The translations under genes were made by a program, and so were the position numbers. 64,000 bases of DNA from Sulfobacillus benefaciens (GTDB lineage: Bacteria > Bacillota > Sulfobacillia > Sulfobacillales > Sulfobacillaceae): assembly GCA_003023695.1 (NCBI GenBank), contig PXYW01000033.1, positions 1 through 64,000 on the forward strand. The letters run 5' to 3'. Every line of letters begins with the position of its first letter. The first letter of the stretch is position 1. The notes beneath the pieces are model-generated. The model was given only the letters and a program-made list of their open reading frames with translations. It ran no database searches and had not been told where the DNA came from. Below are positions 54,638-63,577 of the stretch, one piece after another.

Positions 54638-55501
54638 ATGTCGTGTGTCGGGATTGATGTAGGGGGAACCAAGCTTTTGGTATCAACGTACTCTGGACCG
54701 CAGTTGCGATCGGCGGAAGTGCCGGTGCCTCCTACAACCGAAATCCTGTTAAACACCCTAGACAATCTTTTTCACACTTTGGGGGTGTCTCAGTTAGGGG
54801 CCATTGGCGTAGGCATCCCCGGCGTTGTCCAGTCCTCGGGCACCTGCTGGACACCAAACTGCCCTGCGGTGAATGGAGTGGCCTTAAGTGAAGTGTTAAG
54901 AAATCGGTTTGGGGTTCCGGTGGTTGTTGACAACGATGCTCGCCTGGCCCTGCGGGCGGAGTCGCGGATCGGCCGAGCCCAAGGATTTCTCAATGTTCTT
55001 TTAGTAGCCGTAGGAACCGGCATAGGTGGCAGTATCATGGCGGATGGCCGGATAATCCGAGGACAACAGCAAACCGCAGGATCATTTGGCTGGCTTCGCA
55101 TGCGCCAAGGCAATGAATGGGTTACGTGGGAGAATATTGCATCGGGACGCCAGTTGGATGCACTGGCCGCTGGGCTGGGAATTGCCGGCGGCAGGGGACT
55201 GGTAGACAAAGCGCGCGAGGCACCTGGACCCTATCGTGACGCGTTGGATGGCTGGATTGAATCTTTGGGCAATGGCATTGCTGGCTTAACCAGCGTTTTT
55301 GATCCGGAACTGGTTTTGATATCCGGAGGCATCATTCGCGATGCGGATTTTCTCTTGCCCCGATTACGGACGGTTGTGCATCGCCAATCGTCGCCTGCTA
55401 CTGGCTCGGTACTGATAGAGGCAGCGTCGCTTGGTCATCAAGCGACGGCAGTGGGGGCATTTTTCCACGCGAGCGATTATGGGGAAAGGAGGATTCCTTA
55501 A
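54638..55501 (+). CDS. ROK family sugar kinase, zinc motif absent
   Basis: A 287-residue ROK protein: CVGIDVGGTKLLVSTYSG is the ATP-binding start, PVVVDNDARLALRAE contains the catalytic aspartate, and VAVGTGIGGSIMADGRIIRG is the second phosphate motif. Where most ROK kinases have the GH plus CxCGxxGC zinc-binding part, this one has TAGSFGWLRMRQGNEW, so it is a zinc-less variant. It probably phosphorylates the imported sugar or amino sugar. It begins five bases after the SIS gene and its stop overlaps the start of the GntR gene. Confidence 0.82.
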   Translation: MSCVGIDVGGTKLLVSTYSGPQLRSAEVPVPPTTEILLNTLDNLFHTLGVSQLGAIGVGIPGVVQSSGTCWTPNCPAVNGVALSEVLRNRFGVPVVVDNDARLALRAESRIGRAQGFLNVLLVAVGTGIGGSIMADGRIIRGQQQTAGSFGWLRMRQGNEWVTWENIASGRQLDALAAGLGIAGGRGLVDKAREAPGPYRDALDGWIESLGNGIAGLTSVFDPELVLISGGIIRDADFLLPRLRTVVHRQSSPATGSVLIEAASLGHQATAVGAFFHASDYGERRIP

Positions 55502-56253
55502 TGTCTTTAGAACGGGAAACAGGTATCCCGTTATATCGGCAAATCCAAGACTACATCCGCGGAAAAATTGAAGCCAAAGAGTGGGTAGTGGGTGATCAAA
55601 TCCCCACCGAACAGCAGTTGGGCCAACAATTTGGGGTGAGCCGCATTACCGTGGTCAAGGCGGTCAGCCGACTGGTGGACGAGGGATTTTTACGCAAGGA
55701 GCAGGGGAGGGGCACCTTTGTTACCGGTGTCGCGTTGGTGCCCGAGCCCCTCACCCTTCGCAGCTTTACGGAAGAAATGCGGGACCGCGGATTGCAACCG
55801 GGGTCAACCATTTTAGAAAAAATTGCCATGGAGCCTTCCCGCCGATTGCAAGATCGGTTGGGATTAGAACCAGGACAAAAGGTCTTTCGGCTGGTGCGAC
55901 TGCTGTTAGCCAATGGCCAGCCCATGGGTCTTCATCGAACCTATTTACCTTGTCATCGATTTCCTGATGTCTTGGATTTTATCGAATCTAACGTGTCCTT
56001 ATATGCCACGTTGCGAGCGCACTATGGCATAGAGCCGGAAAGCGGTATTGAAACTTACAGTGCGATTCAACTCGATGCAGAAGAGTGCCGCCTATTAGAT
56101 GTGCCCGAAGGGTCTCCTGCGTTTTCCGTCGAACGACAAACGTTTGCCGACGCGAGCCCTTTTGAATTTGTCAGCGCGCTGATGAGAAGTGATCAATTTC
56201 ATTACACCGTACAATTGCATCGTAAACATGGGAGGGATAGTAATGGTAAATAA
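55501..56253 (+). CDS. GntR/HutC family transcriptional regulator
   Basis: A 250-residue regulator with an N-terminal winged helix-turn-helix (IPLYRQIQDYIRGKIEAKEW, then TEQQLGQQFGVSRITVVKAV) and a C-terminal UTRA ligand domain (LEPGQKVFRLVRLLLANGQP through GSPAFSVERQTFAD). It belongs to the branch that senses sugar phosphates such as GlcNAc-6-phosphate (NagR/DasR-type). It overlaps the ROK stop by one base, and the following binding-protein gene starts within its last codons, so it is cotranscribed with the operon it probably controls. Confidence 0.88.
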   Translation: MSLERETGIPLYRQIQDYIRGKIEAKEWVVGDQIPTEQQLGQQFGVSRITVVKAVSRLVDEGFLRKEQGRGTFVTGVALVPEPLTLRSFTEEMRDRGLQPGSTILEKIAMEPSRRLQDRLGLEPGQKVFRLVRLLLANGQPMGLHRTYLPCHRFPDVLDFIESNVSLYATLRAHYGIEPESGIETYSAIQLDAEECRLLDVPEGSPAFSVERQTFADASPFEFVSALMRSDQFHYTVQLHRKHGRDSNGK

Positions 56254-57592
56254 GGCTCAACGAGCGACGGTGTCCCTTTTGGCAGCCGCGATGGGAACGG
56301 CGGTCCTGGCTGGGTGCGGCGCCGCTCCCAATTCCACGCCAAGCGCTTCGGGCAAGGTTTCAATCTCGTATTTGACCCTGTGGCCAGCACCACAGGTGGC
56401 AATGTTCCAACAAGCCATAAACAAATATGAGAAGTCTCACCCCAATGTGTCCATTACCGTGCGGTCAGTGCCTTTTGGCAACTTGCTGAGCACGATTACC
56501 ACGGATTCCCTTAGTTCCAATGGCCCCACCATGTTTGACATCTACGATCTTTGGCTGCCGTCTCTCGCCAAAGACGGAATAGTGGCTCCCGCGCCTGGCT
56601 CATATGCGGCTGACATTTCATCGCATTACGCATCGAACATTGTATCATCAACAGATTATAGCGGCAAAAGCTATGGATACCCAAACGAAGTCGATGACTA
56701 TGCCTTGAATTATAACAAGGCATTATTCCGAGCCGCGGGAATTTCGTCGCCGCCATCTACTTGGCCACAGCTGATTGCTGATGCACGGGCACTGACCAAA
56801 TACAACGCTTCGGGGCAAATCGTGCAACAAGGCTTTGGGGTCATTACCAGTTGGAACAGTGGTGTGGTGCACCCATGGCTGGCCATGGTTCAATCGGACG
56901 GTGGGCAGCTGCTTAATAAGCAACATCAGCCGTTACTGACATCACATGCTGCTGAGGCTGTGACCAATCTTTATAGCCAGCTGATCAACCAATACAAAGT
57001 CACGAGCACTGCCATGAGTATAGCCAACGCCAGCACCACAGGTCCGTACTTGGACAACTTTGCAACCGGAAAAACTGGGATGATTATTATGGCCGACTGG
57101 TGGGAAAGTGCGCTGGAAAGCAGTATGGGCTCTAACTTTTCCAATGTAGGTGTTGCTCCAATTCCTGTCGGTCCTAACGGGACCGGATCCCATACGGTAT
57201 ATTACTCCTGGGTATCCACAGTCAATGCCCACGCCAGCACAGCACAGCAACAAGCCGCTTGGGCATTTCTAAGATGGGTAAATTCGCCGGCCAGTGGATC
57301 TAATGGCTCATCGGCTATGGGCAATATACTGTCGTCAGAGGGCATCATGCCCAGTCGTACGTCAGATATTGCGGCCCATCAGGCCCAGCTCAACACGCCG
57401 TTTATGAAACCCTATGTCCAAGCCTTAAAGACTGCATATCCTTTTCCTGTCGTCTTTGGCGGTGACCAACTGACGACCGACATTCAAAACACCATTGAGA
57501 GTGTCGAATACGGCCAAAGCTCGCCGTCAGCCGCGCTAAATCAGGGGCAGCAAACGGTCAGCCAGCTTTTATCGCAGTATTATGGCCACTGA
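56243..57592 (+). CDS. Sugar ABC transporter substrate-binding lipoprotein
   Basis: A 449-residue family 1 extracellular solute-binding protein. The start at 56243 (after GGGAGGGA) gives a lipoprotein signal sequence with a lipobox near LAGC (VSLLAAAMGTAVLAGC). The mature part begins with ISYLTLWPAPQVAMFQQA and carries DDYALNYNKALFRAAGI and AWAFLRWVNSP, both typical of sugar-binding proteins of the MalE/MsmE type. It delivers the sugar to the two permeases encoded next. A hairpin follows the stop at 57610-57640. Confidence 0.9.
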   Translation: MVNKAQRATVSLLAAAMGTAVLAGCGAAPNSTPSASGKVSISYLTLWPAPQVAMFQQAINKYEKSHPNVSITVRSVPFGNLLSTITTDSLSSNGPTMFDIYDLWLPSLAKDGIVAPAPGSYAADISSHYASNIVSSTDYSGKSYGYPNEVDDYALNYNKALFRAAGISSPPSTWPQLIADARALTKYNASGQIVQQGFGVITSWNSGVVHPWLAMVQSDGGQLLNKQHQPLLTSHAAEAVTNLYSQLINQYKVTSTAMSIANASTTGPYLDNFATGKTGMIIMADWWESALESSMGSNFSNVGVAPIPVGPNGTGSHTVYYSWVSTVNAHASTAQQQAAWAFLRWVNSPASGSNGSSAMGNILSSEGIMPSRTSDIAAHQAQLNTPFMKPYVQALKTAYPFPVVFGGDQLTTDIQNTIESVEYGQSSPSAALNQGQQTVSQLLSQYYGH

Positions 57593-57609
57593 TAAATGAT
57601 ACCAATTGC

Positions 57610-57640
57610 GGGCCATGGGCATGTTCTAAACCCATGGCCC
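57610..57640 (+). promoter_or_regulatory. Intercistronic hairpin after the binding-protein gene
   Basis: GGGCCATGGG, an 11-base loop and CCCATGGCCC make a perfect 10-bp stem, between the binding-protein stop and the permease start. Such stems in ABC operons protect the upstream mRNA and lower expression of the downstream permease genes, which fits the usual excess of binding protein. There is no T-run, so it is not a full terminator. Confidence 0.6.
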
Positions 57641-57657
57641 AAAAAGGTGGATTCGTT

Positions 57658-58539
57658 ATGAAGAACCGATTGGCCGACACAAGAGTTTTTACTGGCATTT
57701 ATTTAGGACCTGGCGTGGGTCTAATCGCCCTCTTCGTGGTCGTCCCGATTCTATTGACCGCATGGGTCAGTTTTCATAGTTGGAACATGCTGACACCATT
57801 TGCAACCATGCCGTATGTCGGATTGCAGAATTATCGCCAGATCTTTGGCGATCCTGTCTTTCTTGCTGCATTGCGCAACACCATTGTTTATTCAGTGGCT
57901 AGCGTCGCCATTGAGCTGCCGCTGGCGTTGTTGATCGGGATCTTCTTGTTCAACACTAAGGCTCGGGGAAGCCATTGGGTTCGCACTGCCCTGTTTTTGC
58001 CCTATGTCATTCCCAACGTGGCAGTGGCGATTGTTTGGGGCTATTTGTATTCGCCGATTTACGGGCCATTCAATATCGTACTGTCCTGGTTTCATATCCC
58101 AGCTCAGCCATGGCTGGGTTCGGTGCATGAGGCTCTGATGTCCTTAATTATTCTTAACTTGTGGCAAACCGTGGGCTATTACACGGTGATTGTGATCGCT
58201 GGATTGACGGAAATTCCTCAGGATTACTATGAGGCAGCGTCTATCGATGGCGCTACCAAGTGGCAAGCCACGCGTCACATCACGCTCCCGTTGTTGCGGC
58301 GCGCCGTGACCTTTATTGTCATTATTTTAACCATAAATTCGTTGCAGGTCTTTGCTCCGGTCTACATATTGACTCAAGGCGGACCCGCCAACAGCACTAA
58401 TGTAGTGGTATACGACATGTATCGGACCGCTTTCAATTTTCTTAATATGGGTCAAGCAAGTGCAATGGTGTTCGTTTTGTTTCTGGTGATCCTGGTATTG
58501 GCAGTGGTGGAGCTTCGGTTATTAGCTCGTGCTTCGTAG
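57658..58539 (+). CDS. Sugar ABC transporter permease (MalF type)
   Basis: A 293-residue permease with six membrane helices and the EAA loop motif (DYYEAASIDGATKWQATRHITLPLLRR, shortened here to its core EAASIDGATKWQ). I use the ATG at 57658 behind AAAAAGGTGG. It forms a heterodimeric channel with the next gene product. No ATPase gene is present in the operon, so a shared MsmX/MsiK-type ATPase encoded elsewhere must serve it. Confidence 0.9.
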   Translation: MKNRLADTRVFTGIYLGPGVGLIALFVVVPILLTAWVSFHSWNMLTPFATMPYVGLQNYRQIFGDPVFLAALRNTIVYSVASVAIELPLALLIGIFLFNTKARGSHWVRTALFLPYVIPNVAVAIVWGYLYSPIYGPFNIVLSWFHIPAQPWLGSVHEALMSLIILNLWQTVGYYTVIVIAGLTEIPQDYYEAASIDGATKWQATRHITLPLLRRAVTFIVIILTINSLQVFAPVYILTQGGPANSTNVVVYDMYRTAFNFLNMGQASAMVFVLFLVILVLAVVELRLLARAS

Positions 58540-58548
58540 GAGGAGATC

Positions 58549-59385
58549 ATGTCACTGATATTGCGAGGCTCTAAAAGGTCTTGGGCGTACATTTGGCTAG
58601 GGGTTATCACCGTCATCTCAGTCTTCCCTTTTTATTGGATGGTGTCTTCGAGTTTAAAGACCTCCAAGGAAATTATGGCATTGCCACCCCATTGGTGGGC
58701 GACACATCCCAGTCTTCAGGCTTATTCTACGGTGTTTCATGTGGTGGCTTTTGCTCGCGCCATTGGAAATTCCTTTGTGGTAACCGGCACCGCAACCCTG
58801 GGCATTTTGGTTACAAGCATTATGGCGGGGTACGTGTTTGCGAAATACCGTTTTCGGGGCAAGGAGACACTGTTTACCGCCGTGCTGGCGACGATGATGG
58901 TGCCATCGTTTGTGACTCTCGTCCCGCTCTACTACTTCTTTAATCGTCTTAACTTAATCGACAACTATGCGGCATTGATTCTGCCGAACATCGGCAACGC
59001 GTTTGGCATATTTCTGATGCGTCAATTTATTGCCGGGATTCCTCAAGAGTTGATTGAAGCTGCCCGGATTGATGGGGCTTCTGAGTGGACCGTTCTGTGG
59101 CGTGTAATCACTCCTCTGTTAGGTCCTGCGATTGCAACTTTGGGATTATTTGCCTTTGTATTTCAATGGAATAGATTCTTATGGCCACTGACTGTGGTAA
59201 ACACTCCGAATATGTACACGGTGGTGCTGGCGCTTAACAGTTTGGAATCCTATACATCGAGTGTCAAATTTGCCAATGTGGTCATGGCAGGGGCAGTGGT
59301 AGGAATTTTGCCCAGTGTCTTGCTGTTTGTTTGGCTGCAAAAGTATTTCATCCGTGGCGTCGCCATGACGGGGATTAAAGGATAG
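58549..59385 (+). CDS. Sugar ABC transporter permease (MalG type)
   Basis: A 278-residue permease partner with six membrane helices and the EAA motif in ELIEAARIDGASEWTVLWRV followed by TPLLGPA. The start has TAGGAGGAG in front and lies nine bases after the preceding stop. With the MalF-type permease it forms the membrane channel of the importer. It is the last gene of the operon and is followed by a hairpin terminator. Confidence 0.9.
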   Translation: MSLILRGSKRSWAYIWLGVITVISVFPFYWMVSSSLKTSKEIMALPPHWWATHPSLQAYSTVFHVVAFARAIGNSFVVTGTATLGILVTSIMAGYVFAKYRFRGKETLFTAVLATMMVPSFVTLVPLYYFFNRLNLIDNYAALILPNIGNAFGIFLMRQFIAGIPQELIEAARIDGASEWTVLWRVITPLLGPAIATLGLFAFVFQWNRFLWPLTVVNTPNMYTVVLALNSLESYTSSVKFANVVMAGAVVGILPSVLLFVWLQKYFIRGVAMTGIKG

Positions 59386-59437
59386 CCGAGATGTCATCAC
59401 CGGTCTCGGCCTTCCGCCGACGCGATGAAAATGGCGA

Positions 59438-59459
59438 GGCGGGGGACGTCCCTCCCGCC
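59438..59459. terminator. Probable bidirectional terminator
   Basis: GGCGGGGGAC and GTCCCTCCCGCC form a strong GC-rich hairpin between the convergent permease gene (59385) and NCS1 permease gene (59479). A second weaker stem GCCGAGA ... TCTCGGC lies a few bases upstream. The T-run is poor on both strands, so termination by this hairpin is likely but not certain. Confidence 0.55.
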
Positions 59460-59478
59460 CGCGTTCAAATTTCTGGTG

Positions 59479-60846
59479 TCATTGCGGAAACGGATAAGTC
59501 GTTTGATTCAACGTCCATATGCGGTAGATTAGGGCAGTCACAGCGAAGCCTGCAAAATATCCTAAAGACGATTGGCGGAAGATGCCTACTGCCAAAGGCC
59601 CCGTGAAGACTACGGTAGATGTGGTTGCCAGACCTAAAATCGCGCCCGCAGCCCAAGACACCATAGCAGGAGTGCCAGAGATTTTTATGGATCGCCGGAT
59701 ATTCAACAGGGCGATGGCGGCCCAAGGGGCAAGCAGTGCTGCGACCAAACTAAGAAACCCTTCAAAATTAACGATGAATCCCTGGGATATTAACAGCACG
59801 TAGAGAGAGGCAGTAATTGAAATGACGCCGTCAACCGCTATGGTCCGGGATCTTGGCATCTTGATACCGGCCGCGAGGAGACTAAGGCCTGAGGAATAGG
59901 CACAAAGCACGCCTCCGGCAAGGATGCCCACCATAGTAATTAACAAATAGGGGACTTGGGCCCAAGTCGGGAGCCAGTGGAGGAGCAACTCTACTGGATT
60001 GGTGGCACTTGCCAGCGTCGGTGCAGATTGACCCAACAGAAGGCCCACCGCCATGAGCAATACGGTGGGGATAATGGCTCCCCAAGTGGTTGCCGAGACC
60101 ACGCGACGGTGAGAGGTTCCTTTGGGGAGATACCGAGTGTAGTCTGCAGCTGTTGTCACCCACGACAGGGCACTGACGGCGACCACCACCGAAATGGAGG
60201 GAATAACACCGGCAAGCCAAGGACCCGAAGGATGATACCACACGGCATGCCAATTCACATGCGGCAGCAAGGCTAAAAGAATCACCAAGGTCAGGAATCC
60301 AAAAATGTACGACACCCACCGCTGCAAATATTCAATCGTGGCATGGCCCATAAACGCCAGGGAAAGTTCCAACAACCCGGAGATGCCAAGGGACACCACA
60401 AGCCATAGCGCGGTGGAACCGACGCCAAATATCAAATGCAGCATGGTGGCCACGGTAAAACTGGAAATAATTAAGACGATGGTTTCCCAGCCGACCATAT
60501 TGAGCCAAGACACTAAAGCCATCACACGATTGCCTCGTTTTCCAAAATACCGGGCTGAAAAAGCCATGGTGGGCAATCCCGTGTCAACCCCCGGCAGTCC
60601 TAGATAGCCAATCACCACAAATGAAGAGAGCCCTATTGCCAGCACTAACAGTGATTGCCACAAGGACAAACCATAGCTCCACACGACGGCCCCAATGACC
60701 ACGTAGGTAAATGACAAATTTCCGGCAAACCATACCCAAAAGAGATCATGGGCACTTCCGTGTCTGGCCGTTGCTGAAATGGGATTGATGCCATTGGTCT
60801 CTACTTGCCAAAGGCAATCGCGACTCTCTGATAGCGGTAAACTCAC
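59479..60846 (-). CDS. NCS1 family nucleobase permease (cytosine permease-like)
   Basis: A 455-residue membrane protein with about twelve helices. The N-terminal part NGINPISATARHGSAHDLFWVWFAGNL, with the WVWFAGN motif in the first helix, and LPGVDTGLPTMAFSARYFGKRG are characteristic of the cytosine/purine/hydantoin NCS1 permeases (CodB-type). It would import a nucleobase or related compound with Na+ or H+. The start is GTG, with AGAGGATG in front. It is convergent to the ABC operon and has no obvious metabolic partner here. Confidence 0.88.
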   Translation of the reverse strand: MSLPLSESRDCLWQVETNGINPISATARHGSAHDLFWVWFAGNLSFTYVVIGAVVWSYGLSLWQSLLVLAIGLSSFVVIGYLGLPGVDTGLPTMAFSARYFGKRGNRVMALVSWLNMVGWETIVLIISSFTVATMLHLIFGVGSTALWLVVSLGISGLLELSLAFMGHATIEYLQRWVSYIFGFLTLVILLALLPHVNWHAVWYHPSGPWLAGVIPSISVVVAVSALSWVTTAADYTRYLPKGTSHRRVVSATTWGAIIPTVLLMAVGLLLGQSAPTLASATNPVELLLHWLPTWAQVPYLLITMVGILAGGVLCAYSSGLSLLAAGIKMPRSRTIAVDGVISITASLYVLLISQGFIVNFEGFLSLVAALLAPWAAIALLNIRRSIKISGTPAMVSWAAGAILGLATTSTVVFTGPLAVGIFRQSSLGYFAGFAVTALIYRIWTLNQTTYPFPQ

Positions 60847-61350
60847 ATTTATTCATCCTCTCTTCTTGCTCTATTGGCGGTATAGCAGGCCATGAGATAT
60901 CGAGCATGAAGAGGGCTTAAGGCACGGTCGAGGATATGTCTGAAATATACATAACGACCCGGACCGGGTCGTCGCCGAACATTGTCCTTTGCCAGAATTA
61001 CCTGGCCAAGTTCAAGGGTTGGCAAAAAGCCTCTCAGCGCGTTGGGCACCCCTCATGTCACTAGGACTATTATAGGGCAAATGGCTCGATCGGCATAGAG
61101 ATCTATGTAGCTATGGACAAACAGGGCTTTGGAAACACATGTGACCGCTTTTTGATTTGCCAGATTGATTTTTTCAATGGCGTGTTGACATCAAAGATCG
61201 GCTATTTGCAATCTATGGTTGGATGGTCTTCTACTTCATCCTGACGGAGTTGCCCTGTTTTGTGCAAAACGTGGTGGATTGGGCCTTCGGAACACTCCTC
61301 TGTCTTGTGCAAAATACGGTTGGACTACCGTCTGGGCTTGATGGTCCTTA
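60847..61350. other. Intergenic region before repeat copy B
   Basis: Upstream of the NCS1 gene (minus) there is no supported gene up to the repeat. Several G- and T-rich phrases such as TGCCCTGTTTTGTGCAAAAC and CTGTCTTGTGCAAAATACGG near 61250-61315 repeat each other loosely, which may be a small degenerate tandem structure. Promoters of the NCS1 gene should lie at its right end. Confidence 0.4.
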
Positions 61351-61476
61351 ATGCACATTCGGGCCGATTAGCGATTTAGTATAATTTTCTGCTATATTGG
61401 TTCTTGAGCCGAATTGGTAGGGGTCTGGAATATCGAACGGCTTCTAGAATCGTGAAGTTGTTATTGATGTACACAT
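61351..61476 (+). repeat. Dispersed repeat, copy B
   Basis: This is the partner of 18688-18813 (for example ATATTGGTTCTTGAGCCGAA). The second matching block ACGGCAATGCGGGAGCCCAC follows directly at 61490 here, without the 135-base insert seen in copy A. Both copies are followed at 250-550 bases by acetyltransferase genes. The nature of the repeat is unknown; it has no transposase frame. Confidence 0.8.
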
Positions 61477-61560
61477 AGTTACGGCAATGCGGGAGCCCAC
61501 GAGATATACAACGCGTAAGCGAGTCGTGAGGGCAACGCATCTGCGGGCCACTATTATCGC

Positions 61561-61758
61561 CAAGAACTGAAAACAGTCCCGCAGTGGGCGCACACGGATT
61601 GGGAATGGGGACTGCGGGGCGAGAGTGACTGTGTGGTATCGTCGCGCATCGACTTTTCATTGGATGGCGACGTGATCATGCACGCTTTGGTGACGGAAGT
61701 GACCTTAGAAGGCGACCCGTGGAGACTGTTGCATCAATGGAAAAGTACTGGCCTGTAA
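61561..61758 (+). pseudogene. Open-frame remnant of an unknown protein
   Basis: A 65-codon open frame ending with TAA reads QELKTVPQWAHTDWEWGLRG and later FSLDGDVIMHALVTEV with LEGDPWRLLHQWKS. The residue mix and tryptophan pattern look like a real C-terminal protein part, but there is no start codon with a binding site and the repeat copy B lies just upstream. I do not recognise the family. It may be a gene cut by the repeat. Confidence 0.3.
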
Positions 61759-61773
61759 ACGAAGAGTAGCACA

Positions 61774-62055
61774 GTGCTACCTGAATGGCGTATCACCTGC
61801 TTCTTTGTCGACCGAAAATTCCGGGGTCGTGGGGTGGCTTCGGCGGCCCTGGCTGGTGCACTGGACGCCATTGCCCAAAGCGGAGGCGGGACGGTCGAAG
61901 CCTACCCGGAAGATTACAACGGCCGGGAGGTGTCGATGTTCGAACGGCACGGATTCGAGCGCCTCTTCCGCCTGGACAAGCACCATTGGACGGTCCGCAA
62001 GATCATCGAATCCACGCCAACACTAGACGACGAGCATGTGGCGAGTCCGCTATGA
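61774..62055 (+). pseudogene. GNAT acetyltransferase, C-terminal fragment
   Basis: The 93-residue frame begins at a GTG within the acetyltransferase core and contains ITCFFVDRKFRGRGVASAAL, which is strand 4 plus the acetyl-CoA loop, then VEAYPEDYNGREVSMFERHGF. The N-terminal half of the domain is missing, so it is a fragment or severely shortened gene. It lies 300 bases behind repeat copy B, as the complete acetyltransferase at 19343 lies behind copy A, which suggests repeated recombination at these sites. Confidence 0.65.
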
Positions 62056-62171
62056 CAGGAGGTCGTTCCGGTCAATATGGGATGAGGGCCCACGGTTGAT
62101 TCCTACGAACGGAATCGACGGGTAGGACAGAGTATCCGCACTGAAATCTCGAAAGGCAGGAGGATCACAAC

Positions 62172-62879
62172 ATGCAGGCATCTCCCATCATTCTGGTACC
62201 GGGTTTTTGGCTTGGTGCATGGGCTTGGGACCCGGTGACGGCGATATTGCGACCACAGGGTTATCGGGTGCGCGCGTTGACACTGCCGGGTTTGGAGACG
62301 GTCGAGGCAAATCGCTCAGCGGTGTCGTTGACCAGCCATATTGATGCCATTTGCGACGCGTTGTGGCAGGCGGGGGAACCTGCGGTGCTGGCGGTGCACA
62401 GCGCGGCGGGATTTGCCGGGTATGCGGCCAGCGATCGCATGCCAGAACGGATTCGCGCGATGATATACGTCGACACCGCCCCCGGCAAAGGGGCCCTAAA
62501 TCCTGCCTTTGATGCGGTGGACTATCCGCTTCCATCATGGGAGGACATGGATCCGGAAGACATTGCCCTTCTCAACCCGGACGAACGACACCTTCTCCGC
62601 GACCGGGCCGTTCCCGAGCCGGGGGCGCTTTTGCGCGAAGCCGCTCAACTGACCAATGCGCAAAGGCAGGACATCCCGAGTATTGTGATCTGCACCAGTC
62701 GCCCGCAAGAGGAAATCAAGGCGCTCGCCCATCAAGGCTATAGTTTTTTGGCGGGTCTGCCGGAATTGCACCACGTCGTCTACATCGACCTGCCCACGCA
62801 CCATTGGCCGATGTGGTCACGGCCAGACGACATCGCGCAGATTCTTGCGAAGGCGGCGCACGGATACCTGCCCCGCTGA
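62172..62879 (+). CDS. Alpha/beta hydrolase
   Basis: A 235-residue alpha/beta-fold hydrolase. It starts with PIILVPGFWLGAWAWDPVT, the strand and oxyanion region typical of esterase/lyase-type members. The nucleophile elbow is AVHSAAGFAGY with the serine, and the C-terminal THHWPMWSRPDDI supplies the histidine; the acid residue probably lies at YIDL or in the preceding loop. The substrate is unknown; similar proteins are esterases or salicylate-ester hydrolases. AGGAGGATCACA precedes the ATG. It stands alone. Confidence 0.82.
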   Translation: MQASPIILVPGFWLGAWAWDPVTAILRPQGYRVRALTLPGLETVEANRSAVSLTSHIDAICDALWQAGEPAVLAVHSAAGFAGYAASDRMPERIRAMIYVDTAPGKGALNPAFDAVDYPLPSWEDMDPEDIALLNPDERHLLRDRAVPEPGALLREAAQLTNAQRQDIPSIVICTSRPQEEIKALAHQGYSFLAGLPELHHVVYIDLPTHHWPMWSRPDDIAQILAKAAHGYLPR

Positions 62880-63577
62880 GAAACAGTTTCTATATTCGAG
62901 GACGGGGCGTATCACCGGACGCGGTGAAAGTACAGTGTGTCCGGTACTTACGGGAGTGATAGCGCACTAGCACCTTCCCTCAATCCATTCTTGTAACTCC
63001 CGATGAGCAGGGGCTTCCTAGAGCAGACGTTCGCGGGAGTTTCCAACCCGTGAGGTATGCACACCATGGTCGCCGAGAGCGTCCTTTCCAACCTTGGGCC
63101 GGCTTACCGAAGAGGGACGATTTGAGCTAAAAACCGAGAAAATCCAACCACATTTTGCACATAGCCCAAAGATCCAGATGTCAGCGCAGGGATTTGCATT
63201 TTCATGCTTACGAATTCCAGTAACAGAAGAGGCGCTGGAATCGACATCGCAACAACATCATGACCCTGCGGAATTCACCACAAAGTATGCACTTTCCAGC
63301 CAAGTCACAACTTTGAGCGGCAAAGTTTTACCAGGCACATTTCTAACGCAATTCAGAGGTTGCCGTGGGCGGGCTCGTGCAGACCTCAGAGCAGGCAAAC
63401 GGAATAGTATACGAATGGCACTCCCTCTTGATGATGAGCTACTGCCCAAGCATTGTTAAAATACGTCGATATTGGGCCAGCAGGTATCGTCTTGAGCTTT
63501 AGTAACCTATATACGTGCGGCTGCGTTACTTGGGTTAAATAGGCTCTTAAGTCTGAAAAGAGGTAGATGACAGTACG
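62880..63577. other. Non-coding stretch with a possible intron-like RNA relic
   Basis: No gene is supported over 700 bases. At about 62910-62950 the sequence ACCGGACGCGGTGAAAGTACAGT... with a complementary GTCCGGT resembles the catalytic domain V hairpin of group II introns (their core GCGGUGAAAGU is identical), but the AGC triad and a reverse transcriptase frame are missing. The plus-strand frame at 63094-63459 has no recognised domain. Elsewhere nothing is seen. Confidence 0.3.
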
